Shown here piece after piece: positions 1 through 11,978 of a stretch of 64,000 nucleotides of DNA (within the stretch, counting starts at the first letter, position 1; every line of letters starts with the position of its first letter). Below the pieces are notes generated by a model. The model was not told where the DNA came from. It made no database searches and worked only from the letters and a program-made list of their open reading frames with translations. The stretch is from Massospora cicadina (taxonomy: Eukaryota > Entomophthoromycota > Entomophthoromycetes > Entomophthorales > Entomophthoraceae): NCBI GenBank assembly GCA_022478985.1, contig JAKSZP010005645.1, positions 23,774-87,773 on the forward strand, in the 5' to 3' direction. A program made the translations under genes and the position numbers.

Positions 1-271
1 ATAATCTCTAGGAGCCTACTCATCCCTTCCGCTTTAGTCTGGGTCTCTCATATTGTCATCTCTGGAAATCATATTAGAGAATGATAGTTATTATCTTTTC
101 ATGGAAACAAAATTTCTAGTTTGATTATAAATTAATCATAAAAACTTATATTTTTATTATATGGTATTACATTTCCCTAATTGTCAAGGAAACCTCTAAG
201 AAAAAGGAAAATAAAAGACCTAATTTTGCTTATTGGAACATTTAAATCAATTGAGTGGCTTGATTGCCAAG
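1..271. other. AT-rich flank, probably upstream part of Gypsy-B
   Basis: No gene is visible. The last five bases (CCAAG, 267-271) are repeated at 9845-9849 and are the target duplication of Gypsy-A, so before that insertion this stretch joined directly to 9850. Because the protease-like motif of Gypsy-B begins only about 100 bases beyond that junction, this flank is inferred to be gag-side sequence of Gypsy-B, although I could not read a gag domain in it. Confidence 0.4.
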
Positions 272-1425
272 TGTAAAAATTTACTTATTTGGTTTTTATT
301 GGAAAAAAACCCTAGTAATCTTTTTACTGCACAGGTTTGGTTTCTTGTGCACTTTGTCCACGTTGAATAGTATATTAGATTATCAGTTGATAATAGTATG
401 ATGACTATTATCCATAGTTGAGTGTGAATTCTTATATCTCGCCCAGTGCTCAGCCAGTATTTCTGATTAAATATTTAAGATGTCATGATCTAGGGATTTG
501 TTCCATTGTTCTGTCCAACCCAATCTTTGCTGAGATTCCCTGGTGATAGTCTCTTTGATCCAACACACAGTTGGCAGCAAGCCTTATTGTTTCTCCTTCT
601 TCTCTAGATCCCCACTCAGATCTGTACTCTTTTTCACTAAGAGTTTTAAATTATCGTACACAGCAATAATATCCTTGAGATGAATAAACAATTGAAAGCG
701 GATAATTGTTTACTACTTAAATTATATACCAGATGAAAAACTATAGAACTTCTCTACTAAAATGCTGTTCTCATAAATACTGTTTTTTATTATAAGTGAA
801 TCCTAGGGGATTTATAGTGTGGATTCAGTCATCTAACCCTCAGTTGACACCTCTTCAATGAAACGGCAGCCATTGCCATTGAATCATCCATCCTCATCTC
901 TGCAGTGATGGTCTTCCCCATCCTGGCTAGGATTCCGTAGTTGGACATCCTCAAGACCTAAACGGAAAGAGTTGGAAAACGTGTCCCTAACGTTTTTCTC
1001 TCAATCCAAGTGAACCAACCATAATTGGCTAGCGACCCGCTTAGGTAATGGGACTTATTACCCATTAAGGCAGGTCACACACCAACTGATTAAATCACTT
1101 GTTGCAGGTGGCATCACTCACCTTGCAACTTGCTTTTCATTCCCAATCATTTGGTGATAAAACCCAACTAATCCCAATTGGTACACCTGATAGTTAATCA
1201 CTATCAGATGCCCCTATTTCATCAGCAACTCCGCCCGCTAAGATATTAAGTAATTGTCTGGATTGATCCCCAATGGATACATCCAGGCGAATATCCCAAA
1301 ATCCCCAAACGTAGTTAATCTAAAAATCAGGCCAACTGATTTCCAACTTACTTCGCCTTAGGGAATTATCCCCTAGCGATTCCTGGTAATCTAGCAGGCT
1401 GGGAATATGGACAAAAATCCCAACA
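272..1425 (-). repeat. 3' LTR of Gypsy-A
   Basis: Reads TGTTGGGATTTTT to TTTTTACA on the - strand, so it has TG/CA ends. It matches 8693-9844 across its length, including the shared block near CAATGGCTGCCG, and matches the solo LTR at 62719-63894. Confidence 0.93.
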
Positions 1426-3764
1426 CATCCCCACTCTTGCCTAGATTTCCAGCGAGAAAAGTACCAGGGCATGAGAATACCACTTCAACACTCAGTCAAA
1501 TACTTTGTTGGCTCAAGCGGAGTATTATTGTCAATACTCAATGCTGCTTGGGATGACCTTTGGCATGCGGTGCTCTTCCTCTTCCTCCTCGCTACTACCT
1601 TCTCAGAGTGTGGTCCCCACGATCTACTGTTGTTTCAGGATGATTGATTTACTTGTGATGATATTAGTCCTGGGATCCAGTTTTCCCCTGTCAGGGCATA
1701 TGACCCACTGTCATATTCAGGATTCTTGGTCTGGCGTCCTTGATTTCCATATTTTCTCCTCATCCTAGACAGGAGACTCTTGCCATCAATGTTTGTTTCA
1801 TGGCTCAATTGAGAATACTTATTTTTATTCGCCCTTGTTATTTCTCTCATAACCTCTTGGATCAAGTCATTCCTAATTCTTCTCTTAGAGAGCTTATCCC
1901 ATTAATTTTGAGAATAATTTCTCCGAAATTGGAGCTTAAATGTATTGTAGAGTGCATAATGTCAACTTCCATATAAGTCCAACATTCCCCCTCTTATCCA
2001 GCTCATATGTCAAATTCTGAGTCATGATACCAGCAGCTTCTAAATTAGTTTGTCTGATCAAGACCTCTGGCTCTTTCAGCATATGAGTCAGGATGCATGG
2101 AGAACCTCTTCTATGATCCTTCCAGGACTCATACGCTTAGTCTGGTGTCAGCAGTTATTAGTTCCGTTGAATTACTGTAAACGGTAACCAATCCCTCCAA
2201 AACTAGACTTGCAATAGTTTTGAACAACTCTCAGTCGATTCTTTCTCTGTTGTCAATTCCAGAGTTGGATTTCAAAAACTCTCCTGGATTTTGCTCCTTT
2301 CACTGATGCACCGACCATTGTCATGGATGCTCCAGAGATTATGCCATTTGCTCTTGATTGCTCTTTTCTTTCCAGGTTGAACCTGCTTCCTGAGTTCCTC
2401 TTCTGACTCAGACAAAATTACAAACCCACTGTTCTGGCTACCAAGCTCACCACCAGTAACAGTATTCATTTTGAGCTCCCCTACGTTGAACTCTGAGCCC
2501 AAGTCACTGAGGCTTTGTCCCTAGCGCTAAATCCCTCTGATCTTGATAACCTTCTGGATCAGTATACTGCCGCCTATGCTCTTTACTTTGCTGGCCAAGT
2601 TCTTTGAAGTTGGTCCACAAAGCTTCCAGCCTCTCCCAGGTCTCACCGCTCCTTCAGCTTCAGCTTCCAAGAAGCCTGTAGTTATCACTTGCAGGATGCC
2701 CTTCGTTCCCTGCATGACTATCTCTTTGCCAGCGCTTCCCATTGGTATCTTCCACTGATGGCATTAGTAGGGGGGCATGATTTGGCAACCCCTGTCAAGC
2801 ATCCCTTGTTTGTTGCTGGCCCATATGTCCGGTGCTCTTGACGAAGCCTGTCATCATGTGCTTAAGATTAATCTTCTAACTCTGGTACCATATTGGGATT
2901 ACTTGGGGTTATTTGCCAATTGCCTTTTCTTATACTGTTGCTTTCCTCCCTGCTCTGGGGTTTTGTGATTGGCTTCTTATGAAATTTCAATTTCTTCCCT
3001 TTCCCTGGTTGCTTTCTCACAGGTTTCTGCGTCCGCTCAAAGAACATGGTTTTGTGTAGGTCTAGCCCTCACTAGCGTCCAATCTCACATCAATTTTGAT
3101 GGGCTGTTCATTCCTACCACGATCCGTCCTCCCTCCCCAAGAGGTGACATAGGCGGAATCATCCCCATATTGAGGACAAAAATAAAAATAAAAATTATAA
3201 AACTATATCAGTTTTTTTATGTGGTTTGTAATCTTTTTTTCCGATATCTTTTATCAATTTTTTATTTTTATTCTTCTTTTTTCCATGGGATTTGACCTTG
3301 TTTTGGTTCTGTGGTCCATCTTTTTAATTTTCCCCCAAACTGGGTCTTGGGTACTTAAATCCGTCAGTTCTCTATGGTCCAGAGGTCCTTTTTGGACTTA
3401 ACCATCTAGATTAGTTAAGAGGTCCTTTTTTCAGATTTGACCTAATCATCAGGACATGACCAACTTAATGGTTTATTGGTCCTTTGGGAACTCTTTTAAT
3501 TTTTTCATTGATCCATTACTTCAGATACTTAGCATGGACTTGATTCACAACTCCTCCATCAATGATATTCTGATGAAGTAGGCATCAGTCGCCATCTTGG
3601 CAATAACTTCAGATGGATATAACCACAATGCATCTAGTTTGTTTCTTCTTCCAAAACTATGCATATCACAATAGGCAACTCTTTCACCTATTCAATATTC
3701 TGCTAAGGCTGGTTGGTTCTTATTGTCCATCAACTTTGCTCGTATCCTTTTCTTCAACATAGTA

Positions 3765-4794
3765 TCAAATGCTTGCAAATTGCATATCAATCAGGATATT
3801 TGTCAGTTGGTTCAAATACTTTTCAGTACTCATCCTCAACATGGGTTCCATCACCGAATATAAAATTGGCAGCAACGCATCCTTTCTTCCATACAACAAC
3901 TCAAATGGCATTTTTCCTATCGCCATAAGATGACTGATATTGTAGGCGAACGTCACCAAACTCAGGTATGTTCCCCACGCGGAAGTTCTTCCTGCAACCA
4001 GCTTCCTCAGCATCATGGCCAGCGTTCCATTCACCCATTCTACCAGTCCATTCGTCTCCAGCCAGTAAGTACTGACATGTCTCCTCTGATCCCCATTATC
4101 TCATTCAATCTTGGGATCCTATGAGATGTGAAGTTGGTCCAATTATCACTAAGCAGGACCTGCGGACATCCATGTTGATATACTACTTGATCCAGGATGA
4201 ACCTCGCGGTGCTGGTAGCGTCTACTTTTGTTAGGGCCTTCATCTTGATCCATCTTGTCAGATGATCAATGGCAACTATAATGTACTTGACTCCCCCTGT
4301 GCTCATAATCAGTGGTCCAATCATGTCGATGGACACCATGTGCCAGGTAAATCCAGGGTAAATCAGTTGGTATCCAGTTGTATTCTTGTGTGGTTTGTGC
4401 AGCTGGCACTCCATGCAACATTATAGATGATCCACGACATCATAGTTGATGGATTCCCAGTAATAGTACTGGCAAATATGATTGTTTGATTTTCTCAGGC
4501 CTCCATGCCTGACAACCTTATGAGCTGCTTGCACAATAGCTGCTCTTTCCAACAGCTTTGGTAATAATAGCTGATTCCCATTGATTATCTTAAATACTTT
4601 TCCATCCATGGTCTTGGTGTTTTCCATCGCTTTCCAAAGCACGCCTTGGATTTCTTTGGGCTCATTCCCAATTTCTCCATCAACCATTCTTGGAATAGCT
4701 CATCCACCTGTGGATATACCATCTGGACCATTGGTAACCACAACAAGCCATCCGCATTTTTAAGCCCCCACTTGGTGGACAATCTCATAATCAT
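3765..4794 (-). pseudogene. Gypsy-A integrase, broken
   Basis: The - strand carries pieces of a retroviral-type integrase in several frames. Readable parts are the core strand with SIDMIGPL (first Asp), the segment YIIVAIDHLTRWIK, the second-Asp region LLSDNWTNFTSH, and the C-terminal part with NGTLAMMLRKLV and FAYNISH, ending in PFELLYGRKDALLP. The usual NG-x-x-E segment around the third catalytic residue is scrambled by a frameshift near 4035. In an intact element the enzyme would insert the cDNA. The region upstream (4421-4794) holds the linker after RNase H and the remnant of the zinc-binding domain. Confidence 0.85.
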
Positions 4795-4860
4795 AAGCCT
4801 GTAGCTTAAGTGACCATTGGGCCATCCATCCTTCTGGCTCTCTCAAATTGTGAAGCCAAC

Positions 4861-5067
4861 TCAATGGAGAGTGGTCCGCGCCACTTTAAAGTGCATTTCA
4901 TGGATGTACACCTGAAACTGCTTACATGCATAAATGACCACAAGGCATTCACACTCAGTTATGGTGTGCTTCCTCTCAGCAACTGAGAGTGTCCAGCTCA
5001 AATACACCACCAGATGTTTGTCCCCAAGTTCATCTACTTGGCTTAGTATGGCGCCAATTGCCATCAA
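4861..5067 (-). pseudogene. Gypsy-A RNase H domain, fragment
   Basis: The reading contains MAIGAILSQVDELGDK, a VYLSWTLSVAERKHTITE segment and ECLVVIYACKQFQVYI, the standard Ty3/gypsy RNase H pattern (AVGAVLSQ..., SR.L..AE.NY...E, E.LA.V.A...F). It follows the reverse transcriptase and precedes integrase, as expected. The frame is open only over this short stretch. Confidence 0.85.
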
Positions 5068-5453
5068 TGAAGCATCAGTTTGTATAATAAACTCTCGATC
5101 AAATCTTCAGATATTTCAGAATTGGAGAATCCATCAAATACTAGAATAGCTCATCGAAGAATTCCTGGGCTTCTTCATTCCATATAAATCCTTTTTTCAT
5201 ATCCTTCAACAGATGGAATAATAGCTTGGATTTTTGGGCAAAGTCCCAAATAAATCTTCTGTAGTATCTGACCATCCCAAGGAGCATTTGGATGTTTCAG
5301 ACACTCTTTGTCACAGCCATCCGTTCTATGGCTTCTATCTTCTGGGCTTGTGGCTGCAATGCATTGGAGTTGATCTCAAATCCCAGATATTCCAACTCTT
5401 TTTTAGAATAAGTGGAACTTCCTCAGCTTAATCTTCAGGTTATCCATGGACAG

Positions 5454-5900
5454 TCACTTGAATACTTCTTCCAAGTGGTATAGGTGATCAGTAAACGTCC
5501 TACTGAACACGTTTATATTGTCCAAGTATACCAGGACGCATGAAAACTTCAAGTCGCTAAGTATGGCATCCATGGCCCTCTGGAACGTTGCAGGCACATT
5601 ACATAGACCCTGGGGCATCTTCATCAGTTGGTATAGCCCCTGTGCGGTAATAATCACGCATTTTTTGGTCTTCTTTTGGAAAGTCGATCTGCCAATATCC
5701 CAAGATTAGATCCATTGTGGAGAAATACTTCGCTTCTCCCAATTGGTCTAGCACTTCGTCAATCCTCAGTAGGGGATAAGAATCCTTCTTCGTAACTTTA
5801 TTCAGCTTTCAATAGTCAATCACCACCCAGTTGGAGCCATCCTTTTTCTTCACAATCAGAATCAGACTCGCCCAGGGACTCGATGACAGAACTAGAAGCC
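5454..5900 (-). pseudogene. Gypsy-A reverse transcriptase, broken
   Basis: On the - strand I read KKDGSNWVVIDY, then KLNKVTKKDSYPLLRIDE, a YFSTMDLI-type strand with the first catalytic Asp, GYWQI, a QGLCNVPATFQRAMD helix and VYLDNINVFSRTF. These are the consecutive Ty3/gypsy polymerase motifs. A stop interrupts VIDY/KLN and there are frameshifts between the first and second halves. The active-site box at 5517-5528 reads YLDN rather than YxDD, the same change seen in Gypsy-D and Gypsy-E. Confidence 0.9.
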
Positions 5901-6641
5901 CATGCTTCACTAGTTTGCTGATTTCATCCTCCACTACTGCCTCAGTGGCTTTCAATCATCAGATTGGTCTCATTCTGATCAGCAAATTTTCCCCGGTGTT
6001 GACCTTGTGGATCACATCTCTTGCCCATCCCAAATTGTGGTAATCCTGAGCAAACACTTCCTGATACTTTTTGAATAGTTCAAGCACCTCCTCTTGCTGG
6101 CCTTCTGACAGATCAGCGAGTTGCTCTCAATCAACCAATAGGTTGATGCTCTTGGTTACCCCATCCAGTAATTCCATCTCATTGAGAGTCCCAAAATTGT
6201 GAAATCTCTTCAATTTGGCCATTGAGATCAGATGAACAAACGTAATGATCTGATTCTTCCTGATCTTCATCAGTTTTTCACTTAAGCTCACCAGGAGAAC
6301 TCAAATTTCTCCATGGCCTGGCATTATTATCCCAGGAGCCACCCAAGGCTCCACTCTGGACTTCTTTCAGGGTTTCCAACTTCCCTATACAACAGCTCAG
6401 GTATCTCCAATGTCAACCCTGTATCGACTATCATCTGTAATCCTGGCAGTATGGTCCTCTCATTCTTGATCCTCAGTGGAATTCCTCAGTTCTCTAGGAT
6501 TTCTGCCGGCATTTCTCGTTGCTTCCTACCAACTGATTGGTACCAAATTGGGACAATGTCATCATTGTATATTATATTGATGAATTTGCTTCTCTGATTA
6601 AGCGGAGCTTCACCATCCTTCTGATATACCAATGATAACGT

Positions 6642-6944
6642 CTAACCCAATATAGTCAACGTATCATCCACAAAGTTACATTTAACTTCATACTTGCATA
6701 AAAACTCCATTCTTATTAGAATGTCATAGTTTTGGTTGGCCAAAACTATTGCTGGCGCAAGAAACACCAACAACCTGAATTGTATTGGCAATGCGCTATA
6801 TGCTCCACAGGAGATGGTGGTGTTTGGCCCAGCTGTCCCATGTCTTCTTATATCCATGTCTGGTGAGATCTTCATCTTCTTTACCAGCTTGGTTAAGACA
6901 ATATTGATGGGTGCTCCGCTGTTAACAATTGCCCTCACACGCAC
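6642..6944 (-). pseudogene. Gypsy-A aspartic protease, altered active site
   Basis: A 100-residue open stretch contains AIVNSGAPINIV, matching the retropepsin D-S/T-G-A loop but with Asn in place of the catalytic Asp, followed by a YSALPIQF segment and YDILIRMEFLCKYEV (the second conserved block, normally ILG.DFL). In an intact element this would cut the Gag-Pol polyprotein. GAT/GAC to AAT/AAC is a single G-to-A change, compatible with general decay of the element. Confidence 0.8.
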
Positions 6945-7219
6945 TCAATATACTTGTATGTCTATATTGTACACTCAGAGTATTGCAATATATTGTTTAC
7001 TGAGTGAATAGCGGCGTTATCAGCCAAACCAAGGATTTGAATAATTTGCACCCATAAATCAGGAAACGATTCCTTTATTGCACTGAGGGGGATTGGTAGA
7101 TTGGCCTCATCTAATCAGACTTCAGACAATTCTTCAGGATTTTTGGCAGTTTGAATCTTGTCCTCCAGTTGTCAGGCATACGGCCATGCAACTTCCTTGA
7201 TTATCTCAGGGTCGATTCT

Positions 7220-8645
7220 CTATGCCCTGGCTCTGGTTACAGCATTTACATCCAAATTGACCACTTGATACAGCTGATCCTTTTCATTGTCTATGAACAG
7301 ATCACTGATATCAATTTCCTCAATCATAATGTTGGGAGAAACAGGCTTCTCCGAAGCTCTAGACTGTTCATTGTCTAGGCTGAAGGGCCCTTTTCCTGAT
7401 TTCTTGGTGGCAGCTGACTCTTTCGCCTGGACCACATTGATCTGATCCTTCGGCTTCTTATAATGCATGGCAAAATTTCCTTTCCCACCACATTGGTAGC
7501 AGACCTTTTCCTTCTTATTCAACCATCTGAATTCTTCAGGTTTATTTCCTGGCATGGTTTGGTTGGTCATCTCTTTTAACCTTCTTTTCCCTTCATGGGA
7601 TTCAAATTGTGTACCAGTTTGGATTTGAAGCTTCTATTTGGGGCATCAAATGTTGCTCCTAAAATCTTCAAATTATCTATCATTTGCAAGGTAGCTATTT
7701 CTGTCGCAAACATGGAAGACATCATGTGATTCAAATTGCAATAGGGCCAAAGGGCCGCTTGTAAGGCAATTCTGGCATCAAAGCCATCTAGTAATTTCGC
7801 TCCAACCAGGATCTGCGACTCCTGGTAAAACTGATCCGCGAAGCTTGCTAGAGACTCATCTTTATGGAACTGGATTCCCATAAACTCCTGTTTGCACTTT
7901 GACATTTATGTCAGACTACCAAATTCTTTCATGATGGCCGCCTTTGCCTCCACATACAACCAGCTGTCCCCCTCTAGATGAGGTAACACTAAGTTCTGAC
8001 AGTCAGTGTCTAGTCAATTCATGACCATCAACGCCTTTTGACGATCCCCATAGCCATACATGGTCATATCAAACAGTTGGAAAAATGCTGGGGTGTTAAT
8101 TCAATGGAATGTTGGCAATTTCAGCGTTGCCTTAAATTCTTCCAAGTTATCTCTGGCCGATTCTATAGCTTCAGCCACTCAGCTCACTTGAGGAGTGACT
8201 TCGGGCATCATCTCCAAAATGGCAGCAAAAGCAGGTGGCATGTTCCTTGGTGTATTTGACTTCCCAAGTATTGTGCGAGGACTTCTTTCTTTGGCATCAC
8301 TTGCTGTATCTGGCTCACAACTGCATTTGTGAGTTTTAAGTTCCTCCACCTGTTTGATCAGTCACTCTATATTTACACTGAATTTTCTCAAATGAACACA
8401 ATCTGCTTCTCGCTCTGCTTTCAGATATAGACCTCTCAAATGAGGTCCCCTTATTTCTTATTCAACGAAGTTACTTTCCTAAGTAACTTGTTCCTGAAAC
8501 TTGCAACATTAACTATCCCTTTCTCCACCTTGCTGGCTCGTTCTTCCAAGGCTACAAATTCCCAATGATCCGCTGAGTTTAGGGTATTCTGATTCATAAT
8601 GGCTAACTCCATCCACAGTTTGCATAACTCATCTTTGTATAACAT
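7220..8645 (-). pseudogene. Gypsy-A gag, broken, with degraded zinc knuckle
   Basis: Two open stretches carry the C-terminal half of a Ty3-type capsid/nucleocapsid protein. The first (7576-7905) has a capsid-like helical region with FHKDESLASFADQFYQES. The second (7220-7570) has a CYQCGGKGNFAMHYKKP knuckle that fits C-x2-C-x4-H-x4-C except that His is Asn and the last Cys is Tyr. The stretch 8451-8645 looks like the charged N-terminal part. The equivalent Gypsy-E protein is recognisably similar (7576-7905 against 41555-41884). Confidence 0.75.
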
Positions 8646-8670
8646 TCTTCTAAACTCTTTATCTCAAATA

Positions 8671-8688
8671 CCCCTGTAGTGAGCACCA
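8671..8688 (-). other. Primer-binding site of Gypsy-A
   Basis: On the - strand the 18 bases TGGTGCTCACTACAGGGG lie four bases inside the 5' LTR. TGG complements a tRNA CCA end, the next base a discriminator A, then GCTCACT a 7-base acceptor strand and ACAGG a T-stem strand, so the match to a tRNA 3' end is structurally sensible. The same 18 bases occur in Gypsy-E and Gypsy-D. I cannot say which tRNA it is. Confidence 0.8.
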
Positions 8689-8692
8689 ACTT

Positions 8693-9844
8693 TTTAAAAG
8701 TTTACTTATTTGGTTATTATTGGCAAACAACCCTAGTAATCTTTTTAGTGCACAGGTTTGGTTTCTTGTGCACTTTGTCCACTTTGTATAGTATATTAGA
8801 TTATCAGTTGATAATAGTATGACGACTATTATCCATAGTTGAATATGAATTCTTATATCTCATCCCAACGCTTGGCCAGTATTCCTGATTAAATACTTGA
8901 GATTTCATGATCTATGGATTTGTTCCCTCATTCTTTCCAACCCAATATTCGCTGAGATTCCCTGGTGACAGTCTCTTTGGTCCAACACACAGTTGGCAGC
9001 AATCCCTGATTGTTTCTCCTTCTTCTCTAGATCCCACACAGATCTTTACTCTTTTCACTAAGAGTCTCCAAATTATTGTACACAGCAATAATATCCTTGA
9101 AAAGAATAGAACAATTAAAAGCGGATAATTGTTTACTACTTAAATTATATACCAGATGAAACAATATAGAACTTTTTTACTAAAGGCTGTTCTCATAAAT
9201 ACTGTTTTTATTATAAGTGAATCCTAGGGAATTTATAGTGGGGATTCAGTCATCTAGCCCTCAGTTGACACCTCTTTGATGAAATAGCAGCTGTTGCCAT
9301 TGAATCATCCATCCTCATCTCTGCAGCGATGGTCTTCCCCATCCTGGCTAGGATTCGTAGTTGGACATCCTCAAGACCTAAACGGAAAGAGTCAGAAAAC
9401 GTGTCCCTAACGTTTTCCTCTTGATCCAAGTGAAACAATCATATTTGGCTAGCGACCTGCTTAGGTAATGGGAATTATTACCCATTAAGGCAGATCACAC
9501 ACCAACTGATCGTTTTTCTAGTTGCAGGAGGCATCACTCGCCTTTCAACTTGCTATTCATTCCTAATCAGTCGGTGTTGAAACCTGAATGATCCCAATTG
9601 GTACACCTGATAGTTAATAACTATCAGATGCCCCTATTTCGTCAACAACTCTGCCTGACAAGATCTTAAGTGTGCATGCTGGATCAATCCCTGATGGATA
9701 AAACCAGGCGAATATCCCAAAATCCCCAAATGTAGTTCCTCCAAAACTTGGCCAACTTATTTCCAATTCACTTCGCCTTAGGAATTATCCCCTTACGATT
9801 CCTGGTAATCTAGCAGGCTTGGAATATGGGCAAAAATCACAACA
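8693..9844 (-). repeat. 5' LTR of Gypsy-A
   Basis: Homologous to 272-1425 over its whole length. Its inner end has mutated (TTTAAAAG on the + strand where the partner has TGTAAAAA), while the outer end still reads CACAACA before the CCAAG duplication. Any promoter in it would drive transcription leftward through Gypsy-A. Confidence 0.9.
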
Positions 9845-9944
9845 CCAAGTCTTTGGGCCAAAGACCAAATTGTCACCTTCCAGTGCAGAGGTTCATGGGG
9901 GGATGCCAGTATATACTACAAACCGCATAACTATACCACCAAGA

Positions 9945-9990
9945 TCTCTTTTATAGTGGACATTGGGCTCCAAATTACCATTCTGCTGAG
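9945..9990 (+). pseudogene. Gypsy-B protease-like motif
   Basis: The reading SFIVDIGLQITIL fits the retropepsin active-site loop (hydrophobic-x-D-x-G-x-x-x-hydrophobic) and lies in the right place, upstream of the polymerase. Nothing else of the protease is clear. Confidence 0.5.
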
Positions 9991-10429
9991 TTGGTTACTG
10001 GAAATTCGTTGAGATCCTAATCTGTCCATTCAAGAAACTCTTACCTGCCCTGGGGTGCTAAATCTGCCCTACTGGGGGCCTTAACTACTTTTATAGCCAA
10101 AATCACTGACCAACCTATGCAGATATCTTAAAATTACCTGTTGCATATGTTAGGACTCTACCCACCAACTAGGATGAATTCAGCTACTGATGTAGAACTT
10201 TGAATGACCTAAGGATTGACAAAAACCCTACAATAGCCCATATCAAAAATTAAAATATATAAAATCCTCTCCTCTGAGCAGCAGTGACAAGTGGGTACAT
10301 TGATTAAGAGTACGCTGACATATATTTTCCACAGGCCAGAAAATTTTGGAATAATGATATATGTGCAGCGTAGGGTGCCTATACGAGATGCCCCTCAGAT
10401 TCATGCTTAGAACTACCTGAAATAAAATT

Positions 10430-10990
10430 TAAAAATCCAAGAAAAGAAGAACTGAGGAAGCTCCTGGACGCTGAATTACTTATTATTACAAAGCCCTAGT
10501 CTCGCCATTGCTGCTTATACAAAAAAGTATGATGTACATTGGGTGGTACAGATTACCGCAAGATGGATGCCATTACACGAAAAGACAGGTATCAGCTACC
10601 CCAAATTGATGATTCTTTATGTCTCTTGGCTGGAACAAAATTTTTCTCCACAATGGATCTCACCAGCGAAATATTGGCAGATCAATCTTGCACTGGATGA
10701 TAGGGAGAACTTCGCCTTTATATTTAGTGAAAGGTTATTCAAGCCTATTCAAATGACTCAAGGGTTATGTAACGCCCCAGCCACGATTCAATGGGCGATG
10801 GACTGCCCATTGGGAGACCTAAAGATGTCTTATGTATCGGTTTTTTAGGCAACATAACTGTATTCTCCTGCACTTTTGATCAACATCTCGCTTATCTAAA
10901 GGAATTGTCTGAACGTCTTTACTATGCCCATTTAAGTTGAGCCCACCAGATGCCACTTTTTTAAACTGTCATGGAATCCCTTGGGCATAA
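10430..10990 (+). pseudogene. Gypsy-B reverse transcriptase, broken
   Basis: Reading across frames gives a charged LRKLLDAELL lead-in, then DYRKMDAITRKDRYQLPQID, LAGTKFFSTMDLTS with the first catalytic Asp, a QGLCNAPATIQWAMD helix and GFLGNITVFSCTFDQHLAYL. These are successive Ty3/gypsy RT motifs in order. The active-site box (10842-10853) reads FLGN where YxDD is expected, so both Asp positions are altered. Several frameshifts and stops separate the motifs. Confidence 0.85.
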
Positions 10991-11239
10991 GGTTACCTGA
11001 GAAGGAATCTTATTGATACCTGAGAAAGTGGCTGTCATTAAAAATGGCTCATATAGTCAGCTTATGCGATATTCAGGTTCTCCTTGAAATGCTCTTTTAT
11101 TACTGAAAATTTATTCCTCAATTCACCAAGAAGGCTAAACTGCTGACTTTTTTAATTTATAAAGAGTTTTCATTCTAATAAGAAAACTCAACAACAAGCT
11201 TTAACGTACTAAGAAAAGCTCTTGTGTCTGCTCCTATAT

Positions 11240-11565
11240 TAGTACACCTTGAATTTGATGAAACCGTTTATCCTTTTTACTAATGTTAGCGACGTGGCTG
11301 TTGGTAACATCCTGCCTCATCTTGATGAAATATAAGTTGATTACCCTATAGCATATTTCATTAAGACCTTAACTTGAGCAGAAAGAATTTACAGAATAAC
11401 TGAACGCAAGTGTCTAGCTGTCCTGTTGGCTATTAAACACTTTTATCTCTTCTTGTACAGGAAAAATTCAAACATGGTAACAGATCATGTCTACCTATGG
11501 TGGCTACAACAGATGAAGGATTCTAATTAATGACTGACCACTGGAAGCTTAAACTTCAGAGTTAA
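11240..11565 (+). pseudogene. Gypsy-B RNase H remnant
   Basis: Readable segments include FILFTNVSDVAVGNILPHLD, YPIAYFIKTLT, AERIYRITERKCLAVLLAI and KHFYLFLYRKN, with a TDHVYLWWLQQMK tail. This is the Ty3/gypsy RNase H order, with the first Asp of the usual TDAS segment changed to Asn. The domain runs up to the LINE insertion point. Confidence 0.8.
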
Positions 11566-11671
11566 ACTTTTTCAATTGTCCAACGCCCTGAAATGATAAA
11601 CCAAAATGACAATGTATTGTCCCAGAAACCTGTACTGACGCTTTATGCTTCTATAGAGTATAAAATTTATG

Positions 11672-11688
11672 AACTTATTGCAAAACCT
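11672..11688 (+). repeat. Target-site duplication, left copy (LINE)
   Basis: The 17 bases AACTTATTGCAAAACCT recur exactly at 16952-16968. They bracket the LINE and were one copy in Gypsy-B before insertion. Confidence 0.9.
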
Positions 11689-11978
11689 ACTTTTCTCTCT
11701 CGTTGCAATCACTTTTGCAACCCATTCAATTCAAGTCTGAATCTAGTTTGATAATCTCATAGAGGATATTAGTCTGCGCCCATGTCAGGGAGCAGTTGGG
11801 CAAGTAAGGTAAGAGGAGCAGGTGGGAGGCCCGCGGCCTCAAATGTTTGAAAACGCCCCGGAGAAACTGGCGGAATAGAAATTTTTTTAAAAAACTGGCG
11901 GTCACTATTTCCCTAGAAATCCTCACTTGGCAAGCATGATGCAACCAGTACATCAATACGCCGCACTCCCAGCCACTT

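Larger units (their letters stand above)
272..9844 (-). mobile_element. Gypsy-A: complete Ty3/gypsy LTR retrotransposon, decayed
   Basis: The element is bounded by two LTRs of about 1.15 kb (272-1425 and 8693-9844) and by a perfect 5-bp target duplication CCAAG (267-271 and 9845-9849). It reads on the - strand: primer-binding site at 8671-8688, then gag, protease, reverse transcriptase, RNase H and integrase running leftward, with a purine-rich tract (AGAGTGGGGATG on the - strand) just before the 3' LTR. That domain order is typical of Ty3/gypsy. No chromodomain was seen. Every frame is broken by stops or frameshifts, so it is non-autonomous now. It sits inside the older Gypsy-B. The two LTRs look clearly diverged, which suggests an old insertion. 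Confidence 0.93.
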